From Marchantia polymorpha subsp. ruderalis (lineage: Eukaryota > Streptophyta > Marchantiopsida > Marchantiales > Marchantiaceae): 64,000 nt of DNA. The translations under genes were made by a program, and so were the position numbers. The DNA is taken from assembly GCA_037833965.1 (NCBI GenBank), contig AP031354.1, positions 8,472,001 to 8,536,000 on the forward strand, written 5' to 3'. The notes beneath the pieces were generated by a model that ran no database searches, was not told where the DNA came from, and saw only the letters and a list, made by a program, of their open reading frames with translations. Positions 34,301 to 43,946 of the stretch are shown here, one piece after another. The first letter of the stretch is position 1. Each line of letters starts with the position of its first letter.

Positions 34301-37300
34301 AGCACTGATTTCTGAGCAGACCCAGAATCAGATTCTGTCAGAGGAGCTCGTGCGACAGAAGCGGTTGTTGGCGGAGTGTCAGCTCGCACGGCAGGCGGAT
34401 GAGGATTTAATCCGCAAGCTACAGTCAGAGTGTGGCGAATTGAGAGCGCAGCGTGCTGAGGCCGAATCGCAATTAGTGGTAATTGAAGAGGATCCCAGGC
34501 GAGAGGCAGATCGCACGAAGGAGGAGACGGCGAGGCGTGTCGCCCACTGTCTCAAGGGCTACGCCCACTGGGAAGTGGCGGCGCAGGAGAAACTCACACT
34601 ACGTGTGTTTGAACTTCGCGCAGCCGGGTTGTTGACAGGCGACAGCAGGAGTCGGCGGAAGGTAGCAAAGAAGCTCGACGCTTTTCTGTCGAAGGCGCGG
34701 GATACCATGTCCACCCTCGAAGTGGAGGTGTCCGCGGCGTTGCAGCGGTTGGGACTGCGCAGTCGAGCGGAAGACTGGCAGGGTAGGGAGTTAGTGCGCG
34801 GCAGTCCGTCGCGCAGGAGACGTAGCACAGGTTCCGCGGAGTGTAGTGTAGCGTGGTTCCGTGCAGGCGTGTAGCGTAGTACAGTGTAGTGCTAGTTAGG
34901 ACTTAGAAGGTATAAAATAGATCAAGGCGTTTTGCCTTGGGTTCTTTCCCAAACTCAGAAGTGCAGATCAGGATTCCATTTCCTATGCGTGTTTGTGTCC
35001 TTGAGTTCTGTCACCACGCACGAGGAGTTACAACTTAGCGTTCCGCATTTTGTAGCTAAAGGCCTTCGGTCGAATGTTCAGAGCTAGTACATTGGTTAGA
35101 GACTTGAGTAGTTCGGATCTACACCTGTGGGTGATTGCCGATGCTCAGAGCCAGTGACTAGTTAGATACTTGAATAGTTTCGCCCCTACACCTTCGAAGT
35201 GTCAGTTTCTGATTGTACTCCTTTGGGATTTTTCCCCTGAATGCCAAAGTGAAGTTTTGTTACTTCGTGTAAGCCTTGGTTGTAAATTCAGGTTACGCTG
35301 CAGCAGGTGCCTTCGGGGTAACCCCTGTAGTATTTATGGGAATGACAAGTGCCTGAGAACTCAAACTCTTCAATAGACTGTTGTTGTGTTACCGGAATGT
35401 TTCTCAATGAGTCCTTCAGAGCGGACCTGTGTTCTCTGCGCGTTTTGTGAGTTGAGAGTGTTGTTCACCGCGTATGAGTGACTTCGATCCGAAGTAGGCA
35501 GTCCAAGCCGGGTTTCCTACGCTAGCAGCAAGCTAGTGGAAGTGTTGTAAAAGCCGGAGTTGGGAGTCACTACCCGCAGCTTCGCTGAGTGTACTCTTGA
35601 GAGACCTTCCCCCTAAAATCTTGAGTAGAGGTCCTAACGGATCTCTGGGTTGTGTTTCTGCCTACGCGTAGGCAGAGGTTCACGTCCGCTTGAGGTCGCC
35701 TATCCGCTGGAAATCGCCTGTGCGTAGGCGGAGCAGTCGTCCGCATCGCACGTGGTAACTCCGGAGGCCCTTGGCCCGAAGGCCGCCTCTCGTCCGTCGG
35801 AGGTGTAGCGTGGTCCGCCGCCCCTGCGGACGTCCGCGCTCTCTCGATCTTCTCCGGTGACGCACTTCCCTTCTCCGTGGCAATCGTCGCCGTGTCCGCG
35901 CTGCTGGCTGGTAACACAAGCCGGCGCGCCTTCTGCTTCGGCCGGCTGGACACTTTGTGCAGTGGCCGTTGTCGTATGGGAGCAGTGGGTTTTTGATGCT
36001 GCTCCTCCTCTGATTCCTCTCTCTATCGCCGCTTCCGCGGCACTCTTGCTGCGGGTGTGCTTCTTCCCTCGTCCCGCCGTGTCGGCGGAGTAGAAGCTGG
36101 TGAATCCTCTGCATCGGTGTCGACCTCGTTATCCCGCACATACTTCCCGGGATGGTCGACGGACAATGGCGGAAAGCGAGCGAGCTCCGCCGCGGTCAAA
36201 TAGTTCCTCTGCCGATAGAAGTTTATCAAGAAAGGGGAGAGGTGATTGAGAGTTCCCCCCTTCTCCTTGAAGGCGTGCTGTCGCATCACTTTGTGCAGGA
36301 TGCTCGCCCAGTGAACTGGAGCTCCCTCCAAGATGAGCTCCACAAAAGAAACCTGCCACAAGGTGATGTATGAGGTGCGGTGTGGCTGCAGCAATTGCAG
36401 CAGCGCTGCCGCTAAAGTTCGGCGAAAGCGATCTTTGTAGTCGCGGGTCTTGTACCCATTCTTGGTAGACCTCTCCCGTTTGAACAATTCCACAAATTGC
36501 GCCTCGTCCTGCTTCGACACCTTGACGCTCTCACTATCAAAGAGGAGGTATCCTTCGATGCTGGCACACCTCCCCAATGCCTGCGCCCAATCGTGGACGG
36601 TCCATCGATCTACGTGCGGACGCAATCCGCGCGTAGGTGGTCGCTCCGGCTCCAGCCATTCGCGCACCATGTCCACACAAATGTAATTCCATCCCCACAG
36701 CAAGAAATCAAGCTTTCTTGCAATCAGCCGCTCCTCGAAGGCACGCAACCCGTTCTGTGGAAGCCGGAGCGGCACCATCCGCAATCTGTTAAGTCTCGAC
36801 ATCGCGTTCTTGAAATTAGCTTGCTCACCAACTCTCTCTCTGCTCCGCTCGAGCTTCTTGCATTCTGCAAATTCTAATCTCCCTCAATTCCAAATCGCGC
36901 GCACTCAATTCTCTCTCAGTCAACATGTAATCCTCCGCGCGGCGATGTCTAGAATGTTTAACAGCTAGCAGGTGGACGCGCGCAGCTCGCACTAGAAAAT
37001 GAAATCGCGAATTCAAGAATGGGGCGTCCTCCGTCTCCTGGTCGAAGGTCATGGTCGGCTCTCGGTCGTGAGGGTCGAATCACTTGATGGCTGCGCCGGC
37101 TCTGCGCTAAAACGATCTCCTCTCTCACGCGCGGCTTCACGCTCCGCCGACGCCGACTTAATTCACACGCTCGAATTGGCAATTTGAACTCCGCTAGCGT
37201 ACTACGCAGCGGACATGGGTGCGCAGAGCCGAAGGCGGATTTCTCGCCTTGCGCGCTACACTCGTTCGTACCACTCTTCGGCCAATCCTCCTCCGCCGAA

Positions 37301-37566
37301 GGCGATCGTCCGCGCATCGGACAAAAGTTGAACTCCCTTCTGCGTAGGCGGAATCCCCGGCGGAATCTCCGCCGGCGCGGAACTTCATCTGCCTGTGCGT
37401 AGGCGCTCGCCTACGCGTAGGCGAATTCCGTCCGCGCTGCTGCGCTGGCGCCGAAGGCGATGACCGCGGTCAGCAGGCTCCGTCCAGTCTGTCCATTTCT
37501 CGCTTCTCCGTCGGCGCTCTTGTCGCCGTCACTCCGTCTGACCGAAGGCGCATCCATCCGTTCCGT

Positions 37567-37592
37567 CCGTACAGTCCGTACGGTCCGTACGG
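37567..37592 (-). promoter_or_regulatory. CCGTACGG-type tandem motif in the E2 leader
   Basis: Three GTAC cores (CCGTACAG, CCGTACGG, CCGTACGG as read on the plus strand) at exact 9-base spacing. Confidence 0.4.
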
Positions 37593-37957
37593 ATTTTACT
37601 ACTCCGATGGGTCCTCGCCCGTCCGCGCTGCTGCGCTGGCGCGGAAGGCGCCGTACAATTTCTAACCCCGAAGGCGCATTTCTAGGGCCGAAGGCGGATT
37701 TCCCGCCGACGCCGAAGCGCCTGTGCGTAGGCGGACTTCGCTCGTCCGCCTGGGCAGAGGTTTCCTCGCCTACCAGTAGGCCACATTTGCGGCGGACATC
37801 GCGCCGACGTCAAACCCTATTTCGCCTACGCGTAGGCGAACTGCCTTCGTCCGCGCATAGGACAAACTTTCCTCGCCTACTCGTAGGCGAGAAGCTGCGT
37901 ATCTTGCGACCTTCATAACTCCCGGAGTCCTCATCCGTTCGTGGCGTTCTTGGGCTC

Positions 37958-37988
37958 GTTAGAATCAGCGCGTTGAGCTCTTTCTAAC
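37958..37988 (-). promoter_or_regulatory. Conserved hairpin in the E leader (copy E2)
   Basis: The stem arms are GTTAGAA and TTCTAAC, both changed relative to E3 yet still fully paired. Confidence 0.5.
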
Positions 37989-38630
37989 AAGACCCTAATC
38001 AAGTCGAGGCGTTTGGGAATTGACCAAGTTCTGAAGGATTCCTCTAGCGCCGAAGGCGCAGCGCCGAAGGCGGATTTCGCGGCTTGCCCCAATGGGGTTA
38101 TTCCTTCAGAGCCCGCATGTAGGGTGGTGTCCGTCCCTGACGTTGCACCCAACTCTGGATTCTACGAGTTCTTTTGAGAATCTCTGCGATCTTCCGATTT
38201 CACTTTGTTTTGATGCACCGAAGGCTATTTACACTGCTGCTGCGGTACAGTTTTCCAAAAATGTTTTAATTTCCTCAAAAATACCAAAAGTGGGGTACCA
38301 CAAGACTGTGATGGTGTGACATTGGATCTTTTCTCAGTTGAGTTTCTCAGTTCGGACCTGTATTCTCTGCGCGTTTTGTGAGTTGAGTGTGTTGTTCACC
38401 GCGTGTAAGTGACTTCGGTTTGACAAAGGTTACGCATCCGAAGTAGGAAGTCCGACCCGGGTGCTCTGTTCTCACAGTCAGAGTTAACAATCCGGCGTTG
38501 GGAAACACTACCTGCAGATCCTCTGAATGTACTTGTGAGAAACTTTCCTCCTGAACCTTGAGCGGAGGTCCTCATCGACCTCTTAGTTGTGCTTTTCTAG
38601 TTTCAGGTATGTGTTGGGATGAACTACGCT

Positions 38631-38741
38631 AGTTGACACTTTCGTGCCACAATTTGCCTGTCAAAACATGGTATTGTTCGAAGCATTCAATTAGCAAGTT
38701 TTTTGGCAAAAACCTCACAATTGAGACTTGAATGTTCGTTC
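38631..38741. repeat. Copy of the 3578-3688 flank
   Basis: Near-identical to the left flank of G1 in the first block and ending in the same GTTC target copy (38738-38741). Its left edge at 38630/38631 is a deletion junction that removed the equivalent of 2333-3577. Confidence 0.85.
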
Positions 38742-39508
38742 TGTAAGACCAGATATTGCATGTGTGAAATAAAACTAGAATTAGCCAAGGAGTTAATCAT
38801 GGTTAGGATAGTCATGACTAAATCTAACTAGTTATGACTAAGTCTAGTTAGTTTAGCTATAATATCTATACTTGGCGGAATAACTAGAGAAGTTCTAGAA
38901 GATTTGAGTGACCACTTCTATTTTGTCTTGTACAAAAGTCTAGATTCCAAGAGAAAAGACTTTTGAACTTCATGTTTAGTTTTGATTGGTTTGACTAAAG
39001 TAAAGAGTATTCCATTGGTTAGACTAAGTCTAATGTTGACTTAGTGGAAAGTGGAAGTTCTAGAAGTGGGAAAGGCAAAAATGGCATGTCGCCACCTCAA
39101 TCTAGGGATTAGTAAACATCTAGAAGGTTTAGGAGGCCAATGGCATGTTGCCACATATTGATAACTAGTCAACCTTACTATGGTTTATCTTTGTAAAAGT
39201 AAGTTAGAAATTACCATTTGTTACTATGGTGAATTCTCAAGTAGTATATATAGAGAGGTAGAGAAGAGCCTCTCAAGCAAGTTTGGAGAGTTCATATGTA
39301 GAGACTTGTTTCATATATGAAAGAGTGACGAATTTTCAGTACCTTGCAGTGTCGATGAATGTATGAGTTCGAGTGATACCTTGAGAGATTGTGTGTAAGG
39401 GTGTTTAGCTTATGAGTATGATGCGGAATCCTAGTCTTCTAGAATCATGATGAGCTACCGAAAAGCCATCTGAGGTAAACCTGAGTGAGAGTAAGCCCGG
39501 AGGTTGCA
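38742..39508 (+). repeat. Solo LTR of G1 family (767 bp)
   Basis: Full-length LTR with the same left flank (GTTCGTTC) and right flank (GTTCCGAGTATC) as the complete G1 at 3689-11357. It is therefore the same insertion, reduced to one LTR by LTR-LTR recombination in this duplicate. Confidence 0.92.
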
Positions 39509-40489
39509 GTTCCGAGTATCATGTGAAGTAGAATGAGTAGCATGAGATTCAAGACGTGGTGTTTATCAACAACAAACCTCAAAGTACAACCCAAATGATC
39601 TCACATTAAAATCTCACAAATGATATTCCAAAAGCTGGATCTAGACGTCAAGGTCGTATCTTGTTAGCTTTCCGTATACCAAGTATCAACAAATGTAACA
39701 AGTGACAAAATAGAAGATTTACCTCTATATCATAGGGCACCGTTGATCTTCTGGGAGGATGCTTCCTAGTAGAAATTTTTTAACCTTCCCACAAATGAAG
39801 TGACGGAAGAGCCATTATTAAAATAAAAAAATAATGAAACTAAAACAAGAGGTGAAGTTACTAGGTATATTCCGGACTGATAGATCCGGATCAATAGGTC
39901 ACGCAAAAGATTCTCACAAACTCCAACCAAGGACTACAACAACATCCAGATCTGTACTCAGAGTGAAAATTTTAAAGTATAGATTAAGTGGAAGCTCCGT
40001 GCCATCTCCCAAAGGACCCCGCCCCGGTACTGTGACACCTCATCAGAAGATCGGATTGGCATATATGCGGAATTCTCCTACCCGGAGCGTCCCACCGGAT
40101 ACTATCCGATCCTAATTACGGCTACTCACACACACGTTATACAGGTAAACAAGACGATGGGGAGATTCTTCCACTACATACTAGAACTCATTCATCGCAA
40201 ATCTTCCACTAGAAACGGATCTCGAGACTTACTTTCAGAAATTTACGGATCCGGCCTTACAGCACTCACAGACAGGCAAGAATTGAGGCCTAAGGTTACA
40301 TAGAGAAAACGCAAAAGTTGCAAAAAAGATGCAAGTCGCATAAGCAAGCGAAAGAAAAGTCTTATACATTGTACCTAAGAACATTTAAATATTAAAATTT
40401 TCAAACCGAACTGCGGCGGCTGTGACCGTTTACAAAATCCAAGTCGACATCAAAATTCTCAATATTTCACTTTTTGACAATTCCAGATT
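39509..40489. repeat. Copy of the 11358-12337 flank
   Basis: Collinear with the right flank of G1 in the first block. No gene seen. Confidence 0.85.
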
Positions 40490-40797
40490 TGTAAGACTGG
40501 ATGTTGTATGTGTGAAATAAAACTAGAAGTAGCCAAGTAGTTAATCATGGTTAGCTTAGTTATGCTTAAGTCTAGCTAGTAAAAACTAAGTTTATCAGGT
40601 TATAACTATTTTTAGTTATAATATCTATACTGAACGGAATAACTAGAGAAGTTTTAGAAGATTTGAATGAGCAATTCTATTTTGTCTAGTACAAAAGTCT
40701 AGATTCAAAGAGAAAATGACTTTTGTCTTCGTGTTTATTTTTTATTGGTTTGACTAAATAATGGAGACTTCATTGGTTAGACTAAGTTTAATGTTGA
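40490..40797 (+). repeat. Diverged, truncated G1-related LTR (copy of 12338-12630)
   Basis: Starts TGTAAGACTGGATG and follows the G1 LTR a little further than its duplicate, to about TAATGTTGA. Confidence 0.65.
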
Positions 40798-40962
40798 TTG
40801 TGAGCACAAAATTGTGCTCGCATGTCTTTTTACCCTTATGAGAGTTAAAATTTTGGATTTAAGCTCTTGCAAAATCCCGAGTTGATGGCCCTGGACCAGA
40901 AGTATCGGCAGCTAGAGGAGCGTTACAATTTTCTGCAGGAACAATGTACCCTATCGCGGAAG
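40798..40962 (+). mobile_element. Spacer plus short E-family coding fragment
   Basis: 40803-40819 has the inverted repeat GAGCACAA/TTGTGCTC. From about 40872 to 40962 the sequence matches the coiled-coil start of E4 (17936-18026; LMALDQKYRQLEERYNFLQEQ). It is cut by the end of E6. Confidence 0.65.
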
Positions 40963-42232
40963 TGTAATAACCCACTAAAGGCTAAAACTGCAATATAGAG
41001 GTAGAAAGGTCAAACCCACAGGGACAGAGGAACACACAGGGTACAAAGTGTCACGTTTAACAGACTATTGAGGAGTTTGAATTCTCAGGTGACTGTCACT
41101 CCCAGAAATACTGCAAGTGTTCACTCGGAGCGCACTCGAAGGTCGCACAGTGCAGCGTAACACACACACACACACCTGAAACTACAGAAACACAACCCAG
41201 AGATCCGTTAGGACCTCTACTCAAGATTTCAGGGGGAAAGTCTCTCGCCAGTGCACTCGGCGAAGCTGCAGGTAGTGACTCCCAACTCCGGCTTTTACAA
41301 CACTTCCACTAGCTTTCTGCTAGCGTAGGGAACCCGGTTTGGACTGCCTACTTCGGATCGAAGTCACTCATACGCGGTGAACAACACTCTCAACTCACAA
41401 AACGCGCAGAGAACACAGGTCCGCACTAAAGGACTCACTGAGAAACATTCCAGTAACACACCATAACAGTCTATTGAAGAGTTTGAATTCTTAGGCACTT
41501 GTCATTCCCAAAAATACTACAGGGGTTACCCCAAAGGCACCTGCTGCAGCGTAACCTGAATTTACAACCAAGGCTTACACGAAGTAGCAAAACTTCACTT
41601 TGGCATTCAGGGAAAAAATCCCAAAGGAGTACAATCAGGAACAGACACTCGAAGGTGTAGGGGCGAAACTATTCAAGTATCTAACTAGTCACTGGCTCTT
41701 AGCACCGGCAATCACCCGCAGGTGTAGATCCGAACTACTCAAGTCTCTAACCAATGTATTAGCTCTGAACATTCGGCCGAAGGCCTTCAGCTACACAATG
41801 CGGAACGCTAAGGTGTAGCTCCTTTTGCGTGGTGACAGAACTAAGGACACAAACACGCAGAGAAAATGAGTTCCTGATCTGCACTTCCAAAATTAAGAAA
41901 GAACCCAAGGCAAGACGCCTTGAACTACTTTATACCTTCTAAGTCCTAACTAGCACTACACTGCACTACGCTACACGCCTGCACGGAACCACGCTACACT
42001 ACACTCCGCGGAACCTGTGCTTCGCCTCCTACGCGACGGACTGCCGCGCACTAACTCCCTACCCTCCCAGTCTTCCGCTCGACTGCGCAGTCCCAATCGC
42101 TGCAACGCCGCAGACACCTCCGCCTCAAGGGTGGACATGGTATCCCGCGCCTTCGACAGAAAAGAGTCTAACTTCTTCACTACCCGCCGCCGACTCTGAC
42201 TGTCACCTGCCAACAACCCGGCTGCGCGAAGC
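40963..42232 (-). mobile_element. E-family element copy E6, 3' part only (fossil)
   Basis: 3' terminus TGTAATAACCCAC at 40963; tail to about 41970; then the last part of the coding region (about 41971-42232; LSKARDTMSTLEAEVSAALQRLGLRSRAEDW, Arg-rich end). It stops abruptly at about 42232. A 20-base filler separates it from E7. Confidence 0.75.
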
Positions 42233-42253
42233 TCAGAAGTTGTCGGCTTCTTA

Positions 42254-43946
42254 TGTAATAATCCACTAAAGGCTAAAACTGCAATATAGTGGTAGAAAGG
42301 TCAAACCCACAGGGACAGAGGAACACACAGGGTACGAAGTGTCACGTTTAACAGACTATTGAGAAGTTTGAATTCTCAGGTGACTGTCACTCCCAGAAAT
42401 ACTGCAAGTGTCCACTCGGATCGCACTCGGAGGTCGCACAGTGCAGCGTAACACACACACACACACACACACCTGAAACTACAGAATCACAACCCAGAGA
42501 TCCGTTATGACCTCAACTTCAAGATTTCAGGGAAAAAGCCTCTCGCGAGTGCACTCGGCGAAGCTGCAGGTAGTGACTCCCAACTTCGGCTTTTATAACA
42601 CTTCCACTAGCTTGGTGCTAGCGTAGGAAACCCGGTTTGGACTGCCTACTTCGGATCGAAGTCACTCATACGCGGTGAACAACACTCTCAACTCACAAAA
42701 CGCGCAGAGAACACAGGTCCGCACAGAAGGACTCACTGAGAAACATTCCAGTAACACACCATAACAGTCTATTGAAGAGTTTGAATTCTTAGGCACTTGT
42801 CATTCCCAAAAATACTACAGGGGTAACCCTGAAGGCAACTGCTGTAGCGTAACCTGAATTTACAACCAAGGTTTACACGAAGTAGCAAAACTTCACTTTG
42901 GCATTCAGGGGAAAAATCCCAAAGGAGTACAATCAGGAACAAACACTCGAAGGTGTAGGGGCGAAACTATTCAAGTATCTAACTAGTCACTGGCTCTAAG
43001 CATCGGCAATCACCCGTAGGTGTAGATCCGAACTACTCAAGTCTCTAACCAATGTACTAGCTCTGAACATTCGGCCGGAGGCCTTCAGCTACACAATGCG
43101 GATCGCTAAGGTGTAGCTCCTCGTGCGTGGTGATAGAACTAAGGACACAAACACGTAGAGAAAATGAGTTCCTGATCTGCACTTCTGAAGTTGGGAAAGA
43201 ACACAAGGCAAGACGCCTTGAACTACTTTATACCTTCTAAGTCCTAACTAACACTACACTGCAATGCCATGGTGCGAGCCGCAACAGATCCTACACCTGA
43301 GGAGTCGGCGGCTACCTTCCCCTCTAACTTACAACCTAAATCTAACCCTAACCCTAAATCTGAATCCTAAGCCTACTGTACAGAGCCGCCAGCGCCTTTC
43401 CATCCAAGATCTGAGGCTGAAAATTTGCAGGCATGCGTGGCCGGCCGAGATCAACGGCTCCACAAAATTTCAGATCCATCCGACCGTCCATCGCAAAGAT
43501 ATGGGCGCCGCCGTTCTGCGTCCCACACTTGACATAATCCCGCCAACTTCCGCCATCGGGAATCTTCTGCCACGTGGCAGCGAAGTCTCTTGAGCCGAAG
43601 GCGGATCTTCCGCCGGCTCCTTTCCTTTCCTACGTTGTACCGGGGGTGAATCCTCCTACTCGTAGGCGGCCGCCTGTGCGTAGGCGAACTTTCTCTGCCT
43701 ACGCGTAGGCAGAGGTCCACGTCTGCAAGAGGTCGCCTATCCGCTGGAAATCGCCTGTGCGTAGGCGGAACACTCGTCCGCATCGCACGTGGTAACTCCG
43801 GAGGACCTTGTCCCGCAGGCCCCTGGCCCGAAGGCCGCCTCTCGTCCGCCGGAGGCGTAGCGTGGTCCGCCGCTCCTGCGGACGTCCGCGCTCTCCCGAT
43901 CATCTCCGGTGACGCACTTCCCTTCTCCGTGGCGATCGTCGCCGTG
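42254..43946 (-). mobile_element. E-family element copy E7, rearranged (fossil)
   Basis: 3' terminus TGTAATAATCCAC at 42254; tail to about 43262; then 330 bases of unrelated DNA (43263-43594); then a piece of the variable middle (43595-43946, with CGCCTACGCGTAGGC and CGCCGAAGG motifs). The coiled coil and N-terminal domain are missing. Confidence 0.7.
43263..43594. other. Unrelated 330-bp filler inside E7, with telomere-like motif
   Basis: Not found in other E copies. Contains AACCTAAATCTAACCCTAACCCTAAATC in interrupted form (43333-43362; units CCTAAA/CCCTAA). The rest (GGCCGGCCGAGATCAACGGC and onward) is single-copy-looking. It may be captured host DNA joined during break repair. Confidence 0.45.

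Larger units (their letters stand above)
30535..35660 (+). mobile_element. E-family element copy E3, nearly complete (fossil)
   Basis: Starts TGTGGTACCCCACTTTTGG and lacks roughly the last 250 bases. Leader 30535-31746; coding region 31747 to about 34874; tail to 35660. The coding region shows: N-terminal domain (MTFD.., then LPLRLPQNGLRAFEERLIARKLNFLL; DRWTVQDWAQALGRCAG; LLFDSESVKV); a variable Pro/Arg-rich middle full of palindromic GC motifs; an acidic patch; LRYLDRKIDKYADPLQPGSYIELVRRRTRTK; a long coiled coil; an Arg-rich end (RRRRSTGS). About four to six breaks. This copy shows the family's layout best. Confidence 0.85.
28958..38302 (-). mobile_element. E-family element copy E2, interrupted by E3 (fossil)
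   Basis: Minus-strand unit with its 3' terminus at 28958 (TGTAATAACTCAC) and its 5' terminus at 38302 (minus strand TGTGGTACCCCACTTTTGG). Flanked by a perfect 5-bp duplication AGACT (28953-28957, 38303-38307). Parts: tail 28958 to about 30060; coiled-coil end of the coding region about 30064-30534; E3 inserted 30535-35660; variable and N-terminal region about 35661-37052 (starting MTFDQE); leader 37053-38302. A segment of the coding region next to E3 is missing. Several breaks. Confidence 0.85.
26460..38630 (+). mobile_element. E-family element copy E1b, interrupted by E2 and 3' truncated (fossil)
   Basis: Two pieces: 26460-28957 and 38303-38630, separated by E2. The left target copy TGTAT is at 26455-26459. 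It corresponds to E1 with about 99% agreement by eye, but keeps about 540 bases that E1 has lost (26900-27450, rich in GCCTTCGGC motifs). The coding remnant about 27340-28409 has the acidic stretch (SEDDEDESSSEEQEEE), the YVELVRRRTRTK box and a coiled coil. The right piece ends at 38630, joined by deletion to the sequence matching 3578. A few breaks. Confidence 0.82.

Noticed and set aside
40803-40819. Inverted repeat GAGCACAA/TTGTGCTC as a transposon end or terminator
   Set aside because: A single occurrence with no partner repeat or target duplication found.
43333-43362. CCCTAAA-type repeats as a true telomere end
   Set aside because: Only a few degenerate units, embedded in element DNA on both sides. 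At most an interstitial trace.
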